A stretch of 64,000 nucleotides of DNA from Lachnospiraceae bacterium (GCA_004558185.1 SFDP01000004.1:1-64000); one strand, 5' to 3'. Counted from the stretch's first letter, positions 1-7,751 are shown. Program-made: numbers and translations. Notes: generated by a model not told the origin, from the letters alone.

Positions 1-67
1 GGAAAGGCAGAAAGAACCCGGAAGCATCAGGAGAATAAATGAAAAATGAAACCGGAAGGTAATCATG

Positions 68-94
68 GAAAAAGCGGGCTCATCCCGCTTTTTC
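68..94. terminator. Bidirectional rho-independent terminator
   Basis: A perfect inverted repeat GAAAAAGCGGG / CCCGCTTTTTC with a 5-nt loop is flanked by A- and T-runs, so it can end transcription from either side. It probably closes a gene that ends near position 42 at the window edge, of which only about 13 codons are visible and cannot be identified. Confidence 0.7.
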
Positions 95-191
95 TTCTGA
101 AGTATGACGGGCATGGCGTCAGTCTGTGGCGAAAGTCCACAAGGGGCGTAGCTGCCGACGAACCCTGAAGCGACTCCCCAGCTAGGAGTTT

Positions 192-452
192 ATGGATGGA
201 ATTGAGGATTGTTCTTATACCAAAGATAGCAAGGAAATCAAAGACTCGCAGTATAAAGTCGAGTTGGAGGTCGCAAATCAGATTAGGCGAATAACGTCTC
301 AAGCGATTCATAGTGAACTTATATTTTTTGTGGGAATTGCTATAGTTAGTTTTGGCGTATTGAGAATACTGGCTTGTTTCAGTCATAAAAGAAGAGAAGA
401 AAAAGTATGGCAGACAATAAGTCTGTACTGGTTAAAGAGCAACAGTCTGTAA
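192..452 (+). CDS. Small putative membrane protein, unknown
   Basis: An 86-residue reading frame with AGGAG only 3 nt upstream of the ATG. Residues about 43-62 form a single hydrophobic segment (LIFFVGIAIVSFGVLRILA), preceded by a charged N-terminal half and followed by a basic KRREEK stretch, as in a one-pass membrane protein with its C-terminus in the cytoplasm. I do not recognise a family. It sits in a stretch of gene remnants, so it may itself be a fragment. The spacing of the ribosome site is poor, which lowers confidence. Confidence 0.35.
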   Translation: MDGIEDCSYTKDSKEIKDSQYKVELEVANQIRRITSQAIHSELIFFVGIAIVSFGVLRILACFSHKRREEKVWQTISLYWLKSNSL

Positions 453-602
453 ATGTATTTATAGCAGACGGAAATAATAATAAGTACATTGAAAGATAAT
501 GGTATTATGGCATACGGACAGGATTTAGGAGATGCTGGATTTGCGTTGGTACGTTATGCCATGGGCAGAGGTATTGATGATAGGATTGCGATTATTGTCT
601 AG
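407..602 (+). pseudogene. Short gene remnants before the inverted-repeat element
   Basis: Two short reading frames follow each other here: 407-499 (30 aa, starting MADNKSVLVKEQQ) and 507-602 (31 aa, starting MAYGQDLGDAGFALV). The stop of the second is supplied by the first bases of the inverted-repeat element at 599. They read like protein-coding sequence but match no family I know, and are best seen as remnants of mobile-element cargo. Confidence 0.3.
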
Positions 603-723
603 TATAACGGTTTCAAAATAACCCGACTCTATAACTTGACTATTTTTTCGATTGCACAGCTTCAAAATCCTCAGCGTAGCCCGCTACGCCTACGTTTGAG
701 TTATTTATGAACCGTTATACTAG
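599..723. mobile_element. MITE-like element, 125 bp
   Basis: The ends CTAGTATAACGGTT (599-612) and AACCGTTATACTAG (710-723) are perfect 14-bp inverted repeats. The similarity continues inward with mismatches to about 24 bp. The centre holds a second palindrome, CGTAGC-CC-GCTACG. No protein can be encoded. The size, the terminal inverted repeats and the TA or CTAG at both borders fit a miniature transposable element moved by a transposase elsewhere. The 3' end supplies the ATG of the kinase fragment that follows. Confidence 0.65.
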
Positions 724-979
724 TGATAAAGCGGATAGTGCAAAACAAGTGATAAAGGAAATGGGATTGGGAAAACTCTTGTTAAAGGTTAATAACAGTA
801 AACTGCCATTGAAGAATCCGATGCTCGTCACATCCAAAGTAGATAAATGGAAACACGGCAGGGGTATCCACTCTGTAAGGAAGGTAGCAGAGAAGTATGG
901 AGGAAATCTGATACTGCACGATAACGGAGAAGAATTTGAAGCAATACTGTTGCTGACCGATATTGAAAAATTAGAGTAA
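707..979 (+). pseudogene. C-terminal fragment of GHKL histidine kinase (AgrC-like)
   Basis: The 90-residue product matches only the last part of a GHKL ATPase domain. The glycine-rich HGRGIHSVRKVAEKYGG segment (about residues 50-66) is the G2-type ATP-lid motif of quorum-sensing type kinases such as AgrC, followed by the closing beta strands. The membrane sensor, the phospho-acceptor histidine and the N-box are missing. The apparent start codon lies inside the 125-bp inverted-repeat element, so the reading frame was made by the insertion. It is a non-functional remnant. Confidence 0.6.
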
Positions 980-1012
980 AAATGCAACTTATTACAGATA
1001 GGTTGCATTTAA
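980..1012 (+). terminator. Hairpin after kinase fragment
   Basis: AAATGCAAC and GGTTGCATTT can pair around a 12-nt loop directly after the kinase-fragment stop codon. The T-run is short, so it is at best a weak terminator. Confidence 0.4.
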
Positions 1013-1025
1013 ACGCTACGCTAGG

Positions 1026-1308
1026 ATGGACGAAATGATTCAGGACGTAAATAGCTCCGTGAAAGAGCTTTCAGAAGAAGAAAAAAATTAGGAATATCGA
1101 GGAGAATCTGCAACGAGGTGAGATTTCCAAGGATGTAGAAGAATTTGTGATGAGATTTATGAGGCAGGAGCAACTTTCTAATTACATCGTAAGAAAACAG
1201 CTATATGCATTTTGGAAAGTATTAATACAATTCAACGAAATAGATTGGTTGGCGCTTTTGGGTGAGATGGATAGAACATATTCAGAAGCAACCGGTTATG
1301 GGCTTTGA
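1026..1308 (+). pseudogene. Frameshifted gene of unknown function
   Basis: The frame starting MDEMIQDVNSSVKELSEEEK stops after a run of seven A at about 1082. A second frame then continues for about 70 residues (RNIEENLQRGEISKDVEEF onward) to a TGA at 1306. Both halves look like one acidic, helical protein interrupted by a slip in the A-run. I do not recognise the family. The end overlaps the start of the winged-helix fragment by a few bases, suggesting that they once belonged to one operon. Confidence 0.4.
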
Positions 1309-1502
1309 ATTTTGACGGAACAGAAATGGAGGTTACAGTAATAAGAGCAATATTGCTTTCACCAAGAATTAAGCAGAAGGAATTGGCTGAACAAGTGGGA
1401 GTATCTGTAAGTACCATTCAACGAACTATTAAAAAATTGGTTAAAGAGGGTAAAATAGTTCGAATGAATCGAAAGAGAGATGGCTATTGGAAAGTTTTAT
1501 AA
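1305..1502 (+). pseudogene. Winged-helix C-terminal fragment (RecG-like/AlbA_2 protein tail)
   Basis: The 65-residue product contains one winged helix-turn-helix: residues about 22-45 (IKQKELAEQVGVSVSTIQRT) form the recognition helices, and GKIVRMNRKRDGYWKVL is the wing. This arrangement is typical of the C-terminus of ATP-binding transcriptional-regulator-like proteins with an AlbA_2 domain, where the wHTH follows about 300 residues that are absent here. The upstream start is a TTG without a clear ribosome site; an internal ATG at 1326 also lacks one. Most likely a remnant. Confidence 0.5.
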
Positions 1503-1763
1503 ATTTTAAGTTTGCGAGAAGGTTACAGACTAAGTGGGTCAGAATTGCTTGTGCTGTTAAGCATAAATAACTATAAATAACTATAAGAAAGAGAAGCAGT
1601 CATTCATAATCGAACAATGACCACTAAAAGGTGGTGGTGTTATGATGAATTTTTGAATATGGAATATCAGGACAAAGAGTATATGGGAAAGATATTGGAT
1701 TCCAAAGAATACAGGATGTATTTGTCGGATATTACAAACAATCACTTGGAGGAGGAAGAAATA

Positions 1764-2086
1764 ATGGCAGAGAAAGAAAAAAGCATGGTAGAAAGGATAC
1801 TGGATACAGAAAGGGCTGGATATGCCTATTTTTATCCCAGTGATGGAGGAAGCAGACAGGATTTTTTTATTTCCACGACACCGGAGAATATGGCTAATTT
1901 CCTCGGCGCTTTATTAACACCTGCCCGGATCAGAAACTGTGTGCAGAGATTATTCCTTACCTTGCACCAATTCAGGTGGGAGAAAAGGAAGCCGGGGAAA
2001 TCTTAATGGCAACCAGAGAGGAATCAGATATGTACTTTGCAGCAGAGAACCAAGCAGTCACAATGGCAGAGTGCCAGACGCTGTAG
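1764..2086 (+). pseudogene. Frameshifted mobile-element accessory gene
   Basis: A very good ribosome site (GGAGGAGGAAG) precedes the ATG at 1764, giving MAEKEKSMVERILDTERAGY and continuing to about 1915. From there the sense continues in another frame: NTCPDQKLCAEIIPYLAPIQ and on to a TAG at 2084-2086. The protein would be about 107 aa if the frame were restored. The 49 in-frame codons upstream (from 1617) are probably part of a separate decayed gene. The style resembles small proteins carried by Clostridial integrative elements, but I cannot name the family. Confidence 0.5.
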
Positions 2087-2262
2087 GTGTGTTTCTTTAG
2101 GGTATAAATTTAGTTTGTTTAAAATTCGGGAGGAAAACGATGAGAGTAGTATTAAAAATATCAGAGATAGTTAAAACGTGTATATTCCGCAAGAACTGCG
2201 CATCCGTTCCAGAGGAACGGAGCGCTATTCCGCTTTAAACTGAGCAAAGCTCAGCAGGTTTA

Positions 2263-3042
2263 TTAGTTACCATTGTTTACTCTGCGATCCCTGCCAGGAA
2301 ATTCAAGACGATATGCCTTGGATGTCATTCGGCTTAAGCAGGCATCTGCATAGGTGGAATCCCCAAAAAGCTGATACCATCCGTATACCGGAATCTGTGA
2401 GATAATAATAGTTGCCTTGCGGCAGTCTCTGGACTCGATGATTTCAAACAGGTCACGACATTTCTCGATGTCCAGATCCATTAAGCCGAAATCATCTATC
2501 ACCATGAGATCATATGCTGCCATTTCATTCGAATACTCAAAGTAAGTACCTTTCTGCCTGGCATGATCGGATTCCTTTAAAAGAGTGTTCGCACGTATAT
2601 ATTTAACCGTACGATTCTGATGCATTGCTGTGATACATAAGGCGCAGGCGATGTGCGTTTTCCCAGCACCGGCTCCTCCGGTAATCAGCAGGTTATTCGG
2701 TTCATCAATCCAATCACACTTGGCAAGAAGTTCTATGACGTGTGTATTCAGCTGACGTTCCGGAACATAGATTGAACTGTCAAGATCAGCTGCAGGATAT
2801 TTCAAGGACGCTTTCTTCATGAGACGTTTAAACTTTTTACTCTCACGCTGATCCCACTCATGATTTACAATAGCAGCAAAGCGGACTTCAAATGGTTCGA
2901 GACCTGTGTTTGGTTCCAGAAGCTGCTTTTCAAAGGCTTCAGCCATACCGGACATACGAAGTTTATACAGCCGATCCATAAGTATGTTCTGTTCCTTTGT
3001 GAGTTTATCGTTATAAAGATAGTCTTTTAATCTGTATGCCAT
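2263..3042 (-). CDS. istB: IS21 helper ATPase IstB
   Basis: The 259-residue protein is the AAA+ ATPase that works with the IstA transposase to select and remodel target DNA. Residues about 121-132 carry the Walker A motif GGAGAGKTH, followed by Walker B LMVIDDFGL at about 179-187. An N-terminal helical IstB domain precedes them. Length is normal for the family (about 250 aa). It starts 12 nt downstream of istA on the same strand, so the two are translated from one message. Confidence 0.95.
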   Translation of the reverse strand: MAYRLKDYLYNDKLTKEQNILMDRLYKLRMSGMAEAFEKQLLEPNTGLEPFEVRFAAIVNHEWDQRESKKFKRLMKKASLKYPAADLDSSIYVPERQLNTHVIELLAKCDWIDEPNNLLITGGAGAGKTHIACALCITAMHQNRTVKYIRANTLLKESDHARQKGTYFEYSNEMAAYDLMVIDDFGLMDLDIEKCRDLFEIIESRDCRKATIIISQIPVYGWYQLFGDSTYADACLSRMTSKAYRLEFPGRDRRVNNGN

Positions 3043-3054
3043 AGTATGTCACCC

Positions 3055-4611
3055 TTACTTATAGTAGTCCTTTCCTCTGATATTTTCATGATTAGGCAGT
3101 GTTCCTGGTGAATGTTCGGGGAGTTCCTTCACATCCATCTTTTTCAGCATCTGCTTGAAGGTAAAATATTTACAGGAATTGATCTCTATACATTTACGGG
3201 CAACTTCTTCAGCCGCACCTTTCGGGATTGCTTTTACTTTATGCAGGATACCTGCACAGGCATTATAAGACTGCTCTTCATGTTTTGATGATTTAAGGAG
3301 TCTGTCAATCAGTTCTGACATTGCAGGACCAATGGCCGAAGCCCAGCGACGGTAATAATTGCCATCCTTTGAATTGACTTCTTTATAATAAAGGTGTTCT
3401 GGCGGCATATGTTCATCTACTGTGATATACAGCGGAAACTCCCTATAAGACCGCTTATGTGTACAGATCAGCCGATTATACTGATCACAGATCCTGATCT
3501 CTGATGCGGTTGCCTTCAGGATTGCAGGCTTGCCACAGTAAGAGTACAATACGGAATAGTAGTGGCCGTCATACTCGATATGGTAATTGTTGGGAACTTT
3601 TAAAACCGCTTTATAATCGCAAGCTGTGTAGCATCCGCCTGGCAGTGGTTTCATACATGGTTTGTCATACTTTTCGAAGGCATCCAGTCTTGAGAAATCT
3701 TTTCCCTGAAAAGATCGTTTATTGAGGACCGCTACTACTTTTTTGATATCAGCATTCAGGTCTTCAAATGACACATATATCTTTTCTTTCAGTTTCTCAA
3801 CCAGATGTGTTTCAAGATAACGTACATGATTTTCAACTGTAGGCTTGCCTTTCGGCTTTCTGGCGGGTGGTGGAAGAACTATAGTTTCATAGAAATCTTC
3901 CAGATCTGCGAATGTAGACTGTAGGATAAGTTCATCCTTTGTGTGCTTGGTTACAGCAGTTCGCAGGTTATCGGGCACAAAGTATTTCGTAACAGCACCA
4001 TAAAACGAAACAGCATGGGCACAGCCTTCTATAAAACATGGGAGTTTCTCATTTGGAAAAGCTTCTGCATAGATCAGGCTGCTTACCCCAAGCGTGGTTG
4101 CAAAAATATGAACCTTTTTAATCTCGCCTGTTTCGGTGTCTGTTAAAAGTTCCGGCTGATCGCCGACCCAGTCGACATACATCTTCTCACCAGGGATTCG
4201 GTTTACGGCCATGGATACCTTCTGACCACCATAGTTTTCTGCTATGAATCGGTTGAAGTATTCGTAAAACTGTGACTTCTCATATCCATCAGGATTCTTT
4301 TCTTTATAATCCAGCCAGCAGAACGAAATGTTCATGCGGCTCCCTGATGTATGGATTCTGTCATAGTAATACTGGAAATCTGGAAGTGGGATATCTTTCC
4401 TCTGTAGATTTTTCTGCGGATAGAAAAGATCCTCAACTTCCTTAGGTGCCATCATTCGGAGTTCCTCGATTGGGATCACGTTGGCATGGTATCGGCTCAA
4501 GATCAGATTTAATGTACCTGAGCCAATCTTGTAACGGTCCATAACGGATCTGGTCTGGCATCCCTTCAAGCGCATCTGAATGGAGCCGATAATCGTGTTG
4601 TAGTCTTGCAT
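3055..4611 (-). CDS. istA: IS21 transposase IstA
   Basis: The 518-residue protein is a DDE-type transposase. An N-terminal helix-turn-helix (about residues 20-40, CQTRSVMDRYKIGSGTLN) should bind the terminal repeats. The rve-type catalytic core has the acidic residues in MYVDWVGD, VPDNLRTAV and KPTVENHVR, followed by a C-terminal beta domain. I place the start at 4611 because AAAGGAGG lies 7 nt upstream of that ATG; a frame 8 codons longer has no such site. Transcription would come from the right end of the element. Confidence 0.95.
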   Translation of the reverse strand: MQDYNTIIGSIQMRLKGCQTRSVMDRYKIGSGTLNLILSRYHANVIPIEELRMMAPKEVEDLFYPQKNLQRKDIPLPDFQYYYDRIHTSGSRMNISFCWLDYKEKNPDGYEKSQFYEYFNRFIAENYGGQKVSMAVNRIPGEKMYVDWVGDQPELLTDTETGEIKKVHIFATTLGVSSLIYAEAFPNEKLPCFIEGCAHAVSFYGAVTKYFVPDNLRTAVTKHTKDELILQSTFADLEDFYETIVLPPPARKPKGKPTVENHVRYLETHLVEKLKEKIYVSFEDLNADIKKVVAVLNKRSFQGKDFSRLDAFEKYDKPCMKPLPGGCYTACDYKAVLKVPNNYHIEYDGHYYSVLYSYCGKPAILKATASEIRICDQYNRLICTHKRSYREFPLYITVDEHMPPEHLYYKEVNSKDGNYYRRWASAIGPAMSELIDRLLKSSKHEEQSYNACAGILHKVKAIPKGAAEEVARKCIEINSCKYFTFKQMLKKMDVKELPEHSPGTLPNHENIRGKDYYK

Positions 4612-4934
4612 AGTTATGCCTCCTTTCGCAATCATTTGATGACTACGAAAGAACTATAACACGTTGAAAACTTATTGATCAGCTGAAGCGGAAATGCGTT
4701 CAGTTAGATCCGGAAAGGCTGATCAGTTCTTAGCGGAATGCGTGATCAGATGAACCGGAATTTGCATAAAACGGACATGACAGATGTATTTTATGTAAAT
4801 TCCAGAGAAGTGTTTAGGTATTAATAGATACTGAGAAGTAAGCAGGATGAGGAAGATTACACAACTACTGTCAGAACATGAAGTCATTACGGAAAATCAT
4901 AAGTAAATGAATATATCCAATAGGGAAATTTTCA

Positions 4935-4963
4935 TTGAGAAAAAGAAGTGAACGCTGTATACT
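4935..4963 (+). promoter_or_regulatory. Sigma-A promoter of the PemK-like gene
   Basis: TTGAGA (4935-4940) and TATACT (4958-4963) are separated by 17 bp and lie 35 bp upstream of the start codon. No protein gene lies between the IS21 right end and this promoter, so the toxin-like gene is transcribed without an upstream antitoxin gene. Confidence 0.7.
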
Positions 4964-4997
4964 ATTATAAGATAACCGAAGAAAAGGGAGACAGAAG

Positions 4998-5612
4998 ATG
5001 CGGTTTAGTGATATAAAAGTAGGATACATTTATAATGTGATTTTTGATCCGGTTCGGGATTGTGAGTTTGATGGCAAGCATTTGGCAGTGGTATTGAAGA
5101 GAAATAACGATAAAGCAACATTTATTGTCATGCCACTTACGAGTGCACCTAATGGAGCTGGTGTGAATAAAATAAAATTAGGAGCGATGAATAGTTTACC
5201 ATCTTCGCTAAAATCTAATGATACATACGCAGTATACAATCAGGTTAGAACAGTTAATGCTGATAGATTTATTGCTTTAAAAGAAGGCCGTGCAGTAAAG
5301 GAATGTCAGATGGAAAAGCAAATTTTCCATAAACTGTTATTTTTTGGCCTTCGAGAGATGGTATATAGTATTCCGCAAGATGAAAGGATCGAAATCTTAA
5401 AATGTGCTTATGAAGCTGAGGTAGTCTTAAAGGCAAAGGATATAGCTTATCGAATTGTAAAATTAAGGAAAGAAGAAAGTTCCGATAAAGAACAAATTGA
5501 TGAATTGTTAGTGCAGATTAGAGAAACAATAAAGGGTGTAACATATTCTTTGGATAAGCAGCTTGTTAAGGATGGTATTGATGCAATTTTTAATGAGGCA
5601 AAAAATTTGTAA
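4998..5612 (+). CDS. PemK/MazF-like toxin with C-terminal extension
   Basis: The 204-residue protein has an N-terminal PemK/MazF-type fold: GYIYNVIFDPVRDCEFDGKH (residues 9-28) contains the FDPVR and G-K pattern of the RNA-binding beta barrel. LAVVLKRN and FIVMPLTSAPNG (about 45-56) supply the next strands. Family members are sequence-specific endoribonucleases of about 110-130 aa. Here roughly 85 extra, mostly helical and charged residues follow (from about 120). GGGAGAC lies a few bases upstream of the ATG. No antitoxin protein gene is adjacent; a repeat-containing RNA gene follows directly. I infer a ribonuclease toxin, possibly held in check by that RNA. Toxic activity itself cannot be read from the sequence. 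Confidence 0.75.
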   Translation: MRFSDIKVGYIYNVIFDPVRDCEFDGKHLAVVLKRNNDKATFIVMPLTSAPNGAGVNKIKLGAMNSLPSSLKSNDTYAVYNQVRTVNADRFIALKEGRAVKECQMEKQIFHKLLFFGLREMVYSIPQDERIEILKCAYEAEVVLKAKDIAYRIVKLRKEESSDKEQIDELLVQIRETIKGVTYSLDKQLVKDGIDAIFNEAKNL

Positions 5613-5618
5613 TTTTTC

Positions 5619-5647
5619 TTGTATCTTTGAAAGGGATATGTTATAAT
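5619..5647 (+). promoter_or_regulatory. Promoter of the tandem-repeat RNA
   Basis: TTGTAT (5619-5624) and a consensus TATAAT (5642-5647) have an exact 17-bp spacer. The expected start point, about 7 nt downstream, falls at the first base of the first repeat (5654). The promoter begins 7 nt after the toxin-gene stop codon. Confidence 0.8.
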
Positions 5648-5653
5648 CTAGTC

Positions 5654-5795
5654 AAGAAAAGAGCGAGATGCTCTGCTTAAGAATTTAGGGTATAGACTCC
5701 CAACTAAGAAGAATAGAGTTAACAGCTCTACAAAAATGATTTTTCGGGTATAGATTCCCAACCAAGAAGAAGCAGGTCGTAAGACCTGCTTTTTG
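5654..5795 (+). ncRNA. Tandem-repeat small RNA, candidate RNA antitoxin
   Basis: A transcript of about 140 nt would hold two full repeats (5654-5705 and 5706-5763) and the start of a third (5764 on). Each unit opens with AAGAARA, then a hairpin, then in the full units GGGTATAGAYTCCCAACY. The hairpin stems differ in sequence but keep the fold: AGAGC/GCTCT, TAGAG/CTCTA and GCAGGTC/GACCTGC. The third stem is followed by TTTTT and acts as the terminator. Changed stems with preserved pairing point to a selected RNA structure. The layout resembles the repeat RNAs of type III toxin-antitoxin systems (ToxI, CptI, TenpI), except that here the RNA lies after the toxin-like gene. No open reading frame fits inside it. 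Confidence 0.7.
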
Positions 5796-5843
5796 CATAG
5801 GATTGTAAAATGGAAAACATATACTAAAACGGAGATATGCAGT

Positions 5844-5990
5844 ATGGCGGAATGGATTTTTTTAATATATATAATAGAAACGATAATTGGAGTATATATA
5901 ATTAGAAAAGCATTCAAAAAACAAAAAGAATTAGAGAAAACGGTAGCATCACAAGGCGAGTTTGATAATATCAAATCAAAAAACAGATAA
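5844..5990 (+). CDS. Small membrane protein, 48 aa
   Basis: The ATG at 5844 follows GGAGAT at 7-8 nt. The product is MAEWIFLIYIIETIIGVYII followed by a basic, lysine-rich tail. Residues 4-20 form one membrane-spanning helix with the positively charged part on the cytoplasmic side. It lies 50 nt after the repeat-RNA terminator. Small single-helix proteins of this shape can be type I toxins or membrane-protein regulators, but nothing in the sequence decides this. It could be a third part of the toxin/RNA locus or unrelated. Confidence 0.45.
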   Translation: MAEWIFLIYIIETIIGVYIIRKAFKKQKELEKTVASQGEFDNIKSKNR

Positions 5991-6049
5991 TGTTATTATG
6001 GGGAATGATGTTTATCTGGTTGACATAGATTCTCTTTTGGATATTTGTT

Positions 6050-6448
6050 ATGCAACATTATTTAACCAAAACCTTCATTTCTACCATGACAAATATCAAA
6101 CCGAAGGCTATGGTTGCACTCATGTATTCTTCCGGTCTCCGTATCGGTGAAGTCTGCAATCTCCGTTATGAAGACATCCAGCGAAAAAACATGCGCATCC
6201 ACATCACTCATGGTAAAAATCGTTCTGACCGTTACGCCATCCTTTCCAAACAGGCGCTTGACATCCTTACCGAGTACTGGTTTACCTGTGGAAGACCCAC
6301 CGGCTACCTTTTTCCAAAACAGAGAGATCCTCCAAAACCCATTGACACCTTTTATCTCTCCAGACATATCGCAAAACACGAGGTCAAACTCGGATGGCCG
6401 AAACGCATTACCTGTCATTCTTTCCGGCATTATGTAGAGTGTTTTTAA
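6050..6448 (+). pseudogene. Truncated tyrosine recombinase
   Basis: The frame holds most of a phage-integrase catalytic domain. SSGLRIGEV (about residues 27-35) carries the first catalytic Arg, HGKNRSDR the Lys region, and CHSFRH (about 123-128) the HxxR box. It stops four residues later, before the second His/Trp and the nucleophilic Tyr, and lacks the N-terminal core-binding domain. The break coincides with the small inverted-repeat element at 6447. It cannot be active and is probably the remnant integrase of a lost element. Confidence 0.8.
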
Positions 6449-6520
6449 ATGGTGAGTCTTTGGGAAAACAGCGAAAAACTAAGGGATTTCTCAACTGGAC
6501 AACAAAAACACTCACCATTT
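6447..6520. repeat. 74-bp element with 11-bp inverted ends
   Basis: AAATGGTGAGT (6447-6457) and ACTCACCATTT (6510-6520) are perfect inverted repeats flanking about 52 bp of unrelated sequence. The element begins exactly where the recombinase frame breaks off. It could be a solo insertion-sequence remnant or a tiny MITE. Confidence 0.5.
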
Positions 6521-6535
6521 TATCCTGTTTCGCAT

Positions 6536-6718
6536 ATGGATTATTTAACAACTGTAGAAATGTCTAAAAGATGGAATATTTCCTCAAGAAGAATCGGTGT
6601 TTTGTGTACAGAGGGAAGAATTGAAGGAGCGATAAAGAAGGGTAAGATGTGGCTGATTCCATCCGATGCAGTGAAACCAGTAGATGGTAGATTTAAAGTA
6701 AATAAGGTAGAAGCATGA
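6536..6718 (+). CDS. Excisionase-type helix-turn-helix protein
   Basis: The 60-residue product MDYLTTVEMSKRWNISSRRI and on is a complete small MerR/Xis-like DNA-binding domain. The helix-turn-helix lies at about residues 5-25, followed by the RIEGAIKKGKMWLIPSDAVKP wing and a conserved PVDGR tail. Such proteins are common in Clostridial mobile regions next to toxin or Fic genes. The start at 6536 is chosen because the domain begins there; the ribosome site is weak. A longer frame from 6449 runs through the inverted-repeat element and is probably artificial. Confidence 0.55.
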   Translation: MDYLTTVEMSKRWNISSRRIGVLCTEGRIEGAIKKGKMWLIPSDAVKPVDGRFKVNKVEA

Positions 6719-6782
6719 TCAGCATCTGTGGTGAACTGCAACTACAACAAGAGATTACAAGTGAAAGAAGGTATGGGAATTG

Positions 6783-6945
6783 ATGGAGCTTATTGATAAT
6801 GTCAATAAAACTTTAAAGGATGATTTGGCGGTTAGCATTCAGAAGGATAGCAAGGCTGCTTAAGATGCTCGATTTTGATTTCTTTGAGTTGTTGGATAGT
6901 GTGACTATTGCAAGGGCACGAAAACATATGCTTTTGAAAGAATGA
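6783..6945 (+). pseudogene. Scraps of a helicase-like gene
   Basis: Two short frames are separated by a stop: 6783-6863 encodes MELIDNVNKTLKDDLAVSIQ, which resembles the N-terminus of a large SNF2-type helicase, and 6865-6945 encodes MLDFDFFELLDSVTIARARK, which resembles an internal segment of the same kind of protein. Hundreds of codons between them are missing. This is a deletion remnant. Confidence 0.5.
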
Positions 6946-7193
6946 AAACCTATTATTATCCAGAGTTGGATAAAGCGAAGTCTGTGAATAGACTTATTAC
7001 GAATATGAGCGGCAATAGTCCTGAGTTTAAAAAGGTTTATGAAGAAGAGTTTAGAGCATTGACTAAGATAGGAAATGATTTTCGTATAAGACATCATGAA
7101 ACAAACAGAACGGATATAGTTGACGATAGGCAATATGATTATTTTTATAAACGCTGCTTGGCATTGATATCGGTTGCCATACTTTACCTGTAA
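6942..7193 (+). pseudogene. Unknown protein fragment, charged
   Basis: An 83-residue frame starts MKTYYYPELDKAKSVNRLIT. The middle, NDFRIRHHETNRTDI, has an Arg-His cluster vaguely like HEPN-type nucleases, and the end TDIVDDRQYDYFYKRCLALISVAIL looks like the closing helix of a larger domain. Its start overlaps the helicase scrap and there is no good ribosome site. I treat it as a fragment; the HEPN comparison is a guess. Confidence 0.35.
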
Positions 7194-7205
7194 AGGGGGA
7201 ATATA

Positions 7206-7676
7206 ATGAATAAAACAAATGCTGTTACAGAGCTTGGCGATATGCTGATTTACCAGAATGAAAAAAGCGATACTAAGGTAGATGTTTATTTTTTTGATAA
7301 AGATATCTGGATGAATCAGGCAGCTATTGCCCGGATGTATAACACCACACCACAGAATATAACCATGCATATCAAGAACATCTATGAGGATGGTGAACTG
7401 GACGAAGAGTCAACTTGTAAGGAATTCTTACAAGCTCAAACGGAAGGTACAAGGCAGATAAAGAGAAATAAAAAGCATTATAATTTCCGTATGATCTTGG
7501 CAATTGGATACAGGGTTCGTTCTAATGTGGGTATTCACTTTAGAAATTGGGCTTCCGGAATATTGGAAGAAGAATTTATTCTGTGCAGAGGTGATATTAT
7601 ATCCCCGGCAGGTAAGTATTTAGGAAAGGAAACTATTCAGAGCCATACAAATCCGTTTCCTTATTTCCTACAATAG
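7206..7676 (+). pseudogene. Truncated RhuM-family DNA-binding protein
   Basis: Residues about 10-115 match the RhuM/virulence-protein family: KVDVYFFDKDIWMNQAAIAR contains the helix-turn-helix, with NITMHIKNIYEDGELDEES and FRMILAIGYRVRSNVGIHFR as further family signatures. Complete members run beyond 300 residues. After about residue 120 the sequence changes to unrelated residues ending SHTNPFPYFLQ, so the gene is cut and joined to foreign DNA. GGGGGAA lies upstream of the ATG. The family is frequent on mobile elements and its function is unclear. Confidence 0.65.
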
Positions 7677-7751
7677 TGATAAAAGTGGTTTACATTTCCA
7701 TTAAGGGTTTTTAACAAAATATTAAGTTTTGTTAAGTTTGCTGAAATCTAT

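Larger units (their letters stand above)
2179..4766 (-). mobile_element. IS21-family insertion sequence, complete
   Basis: The 2,588-bp element starts with TGTATATTCCGC and ends with CCGGAATTTGCA, giving the TG...CA termini typical of IS21. The flanks carry a 7-bp target duplication, TAAAACG, at 2172-2178 and 4767-4773. The right end holds three imperfect repeats of a TGATCAG...CGGAAT-type block (about 4672, 4719 and 4742). The left end has two related blocks (from 2179 and about 2209). These are the expected multiple transposase-binding sites. It encodes istA and istB. The intact ends and duplication suggest a fairly recent insertion. Confidence 0.93.
2140..4824 (+). pseudogene. Small gene split by the IS21 element
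   Basis: An ATG at 2140 behind GGGAGGAAAACG opens a frame, MRVVLKISEIVKT, that runs into the insertion sequence after 13 codons. If the element and one copy of the target duplication are removed, the frame continues after 4766 as DMTDVFYVNSREVFRY and stops at 4822-4824. The restored product would be only 29 aa, so the original gene may have been longer and already shortened. I do not recognise it. Confidence 0.5.
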
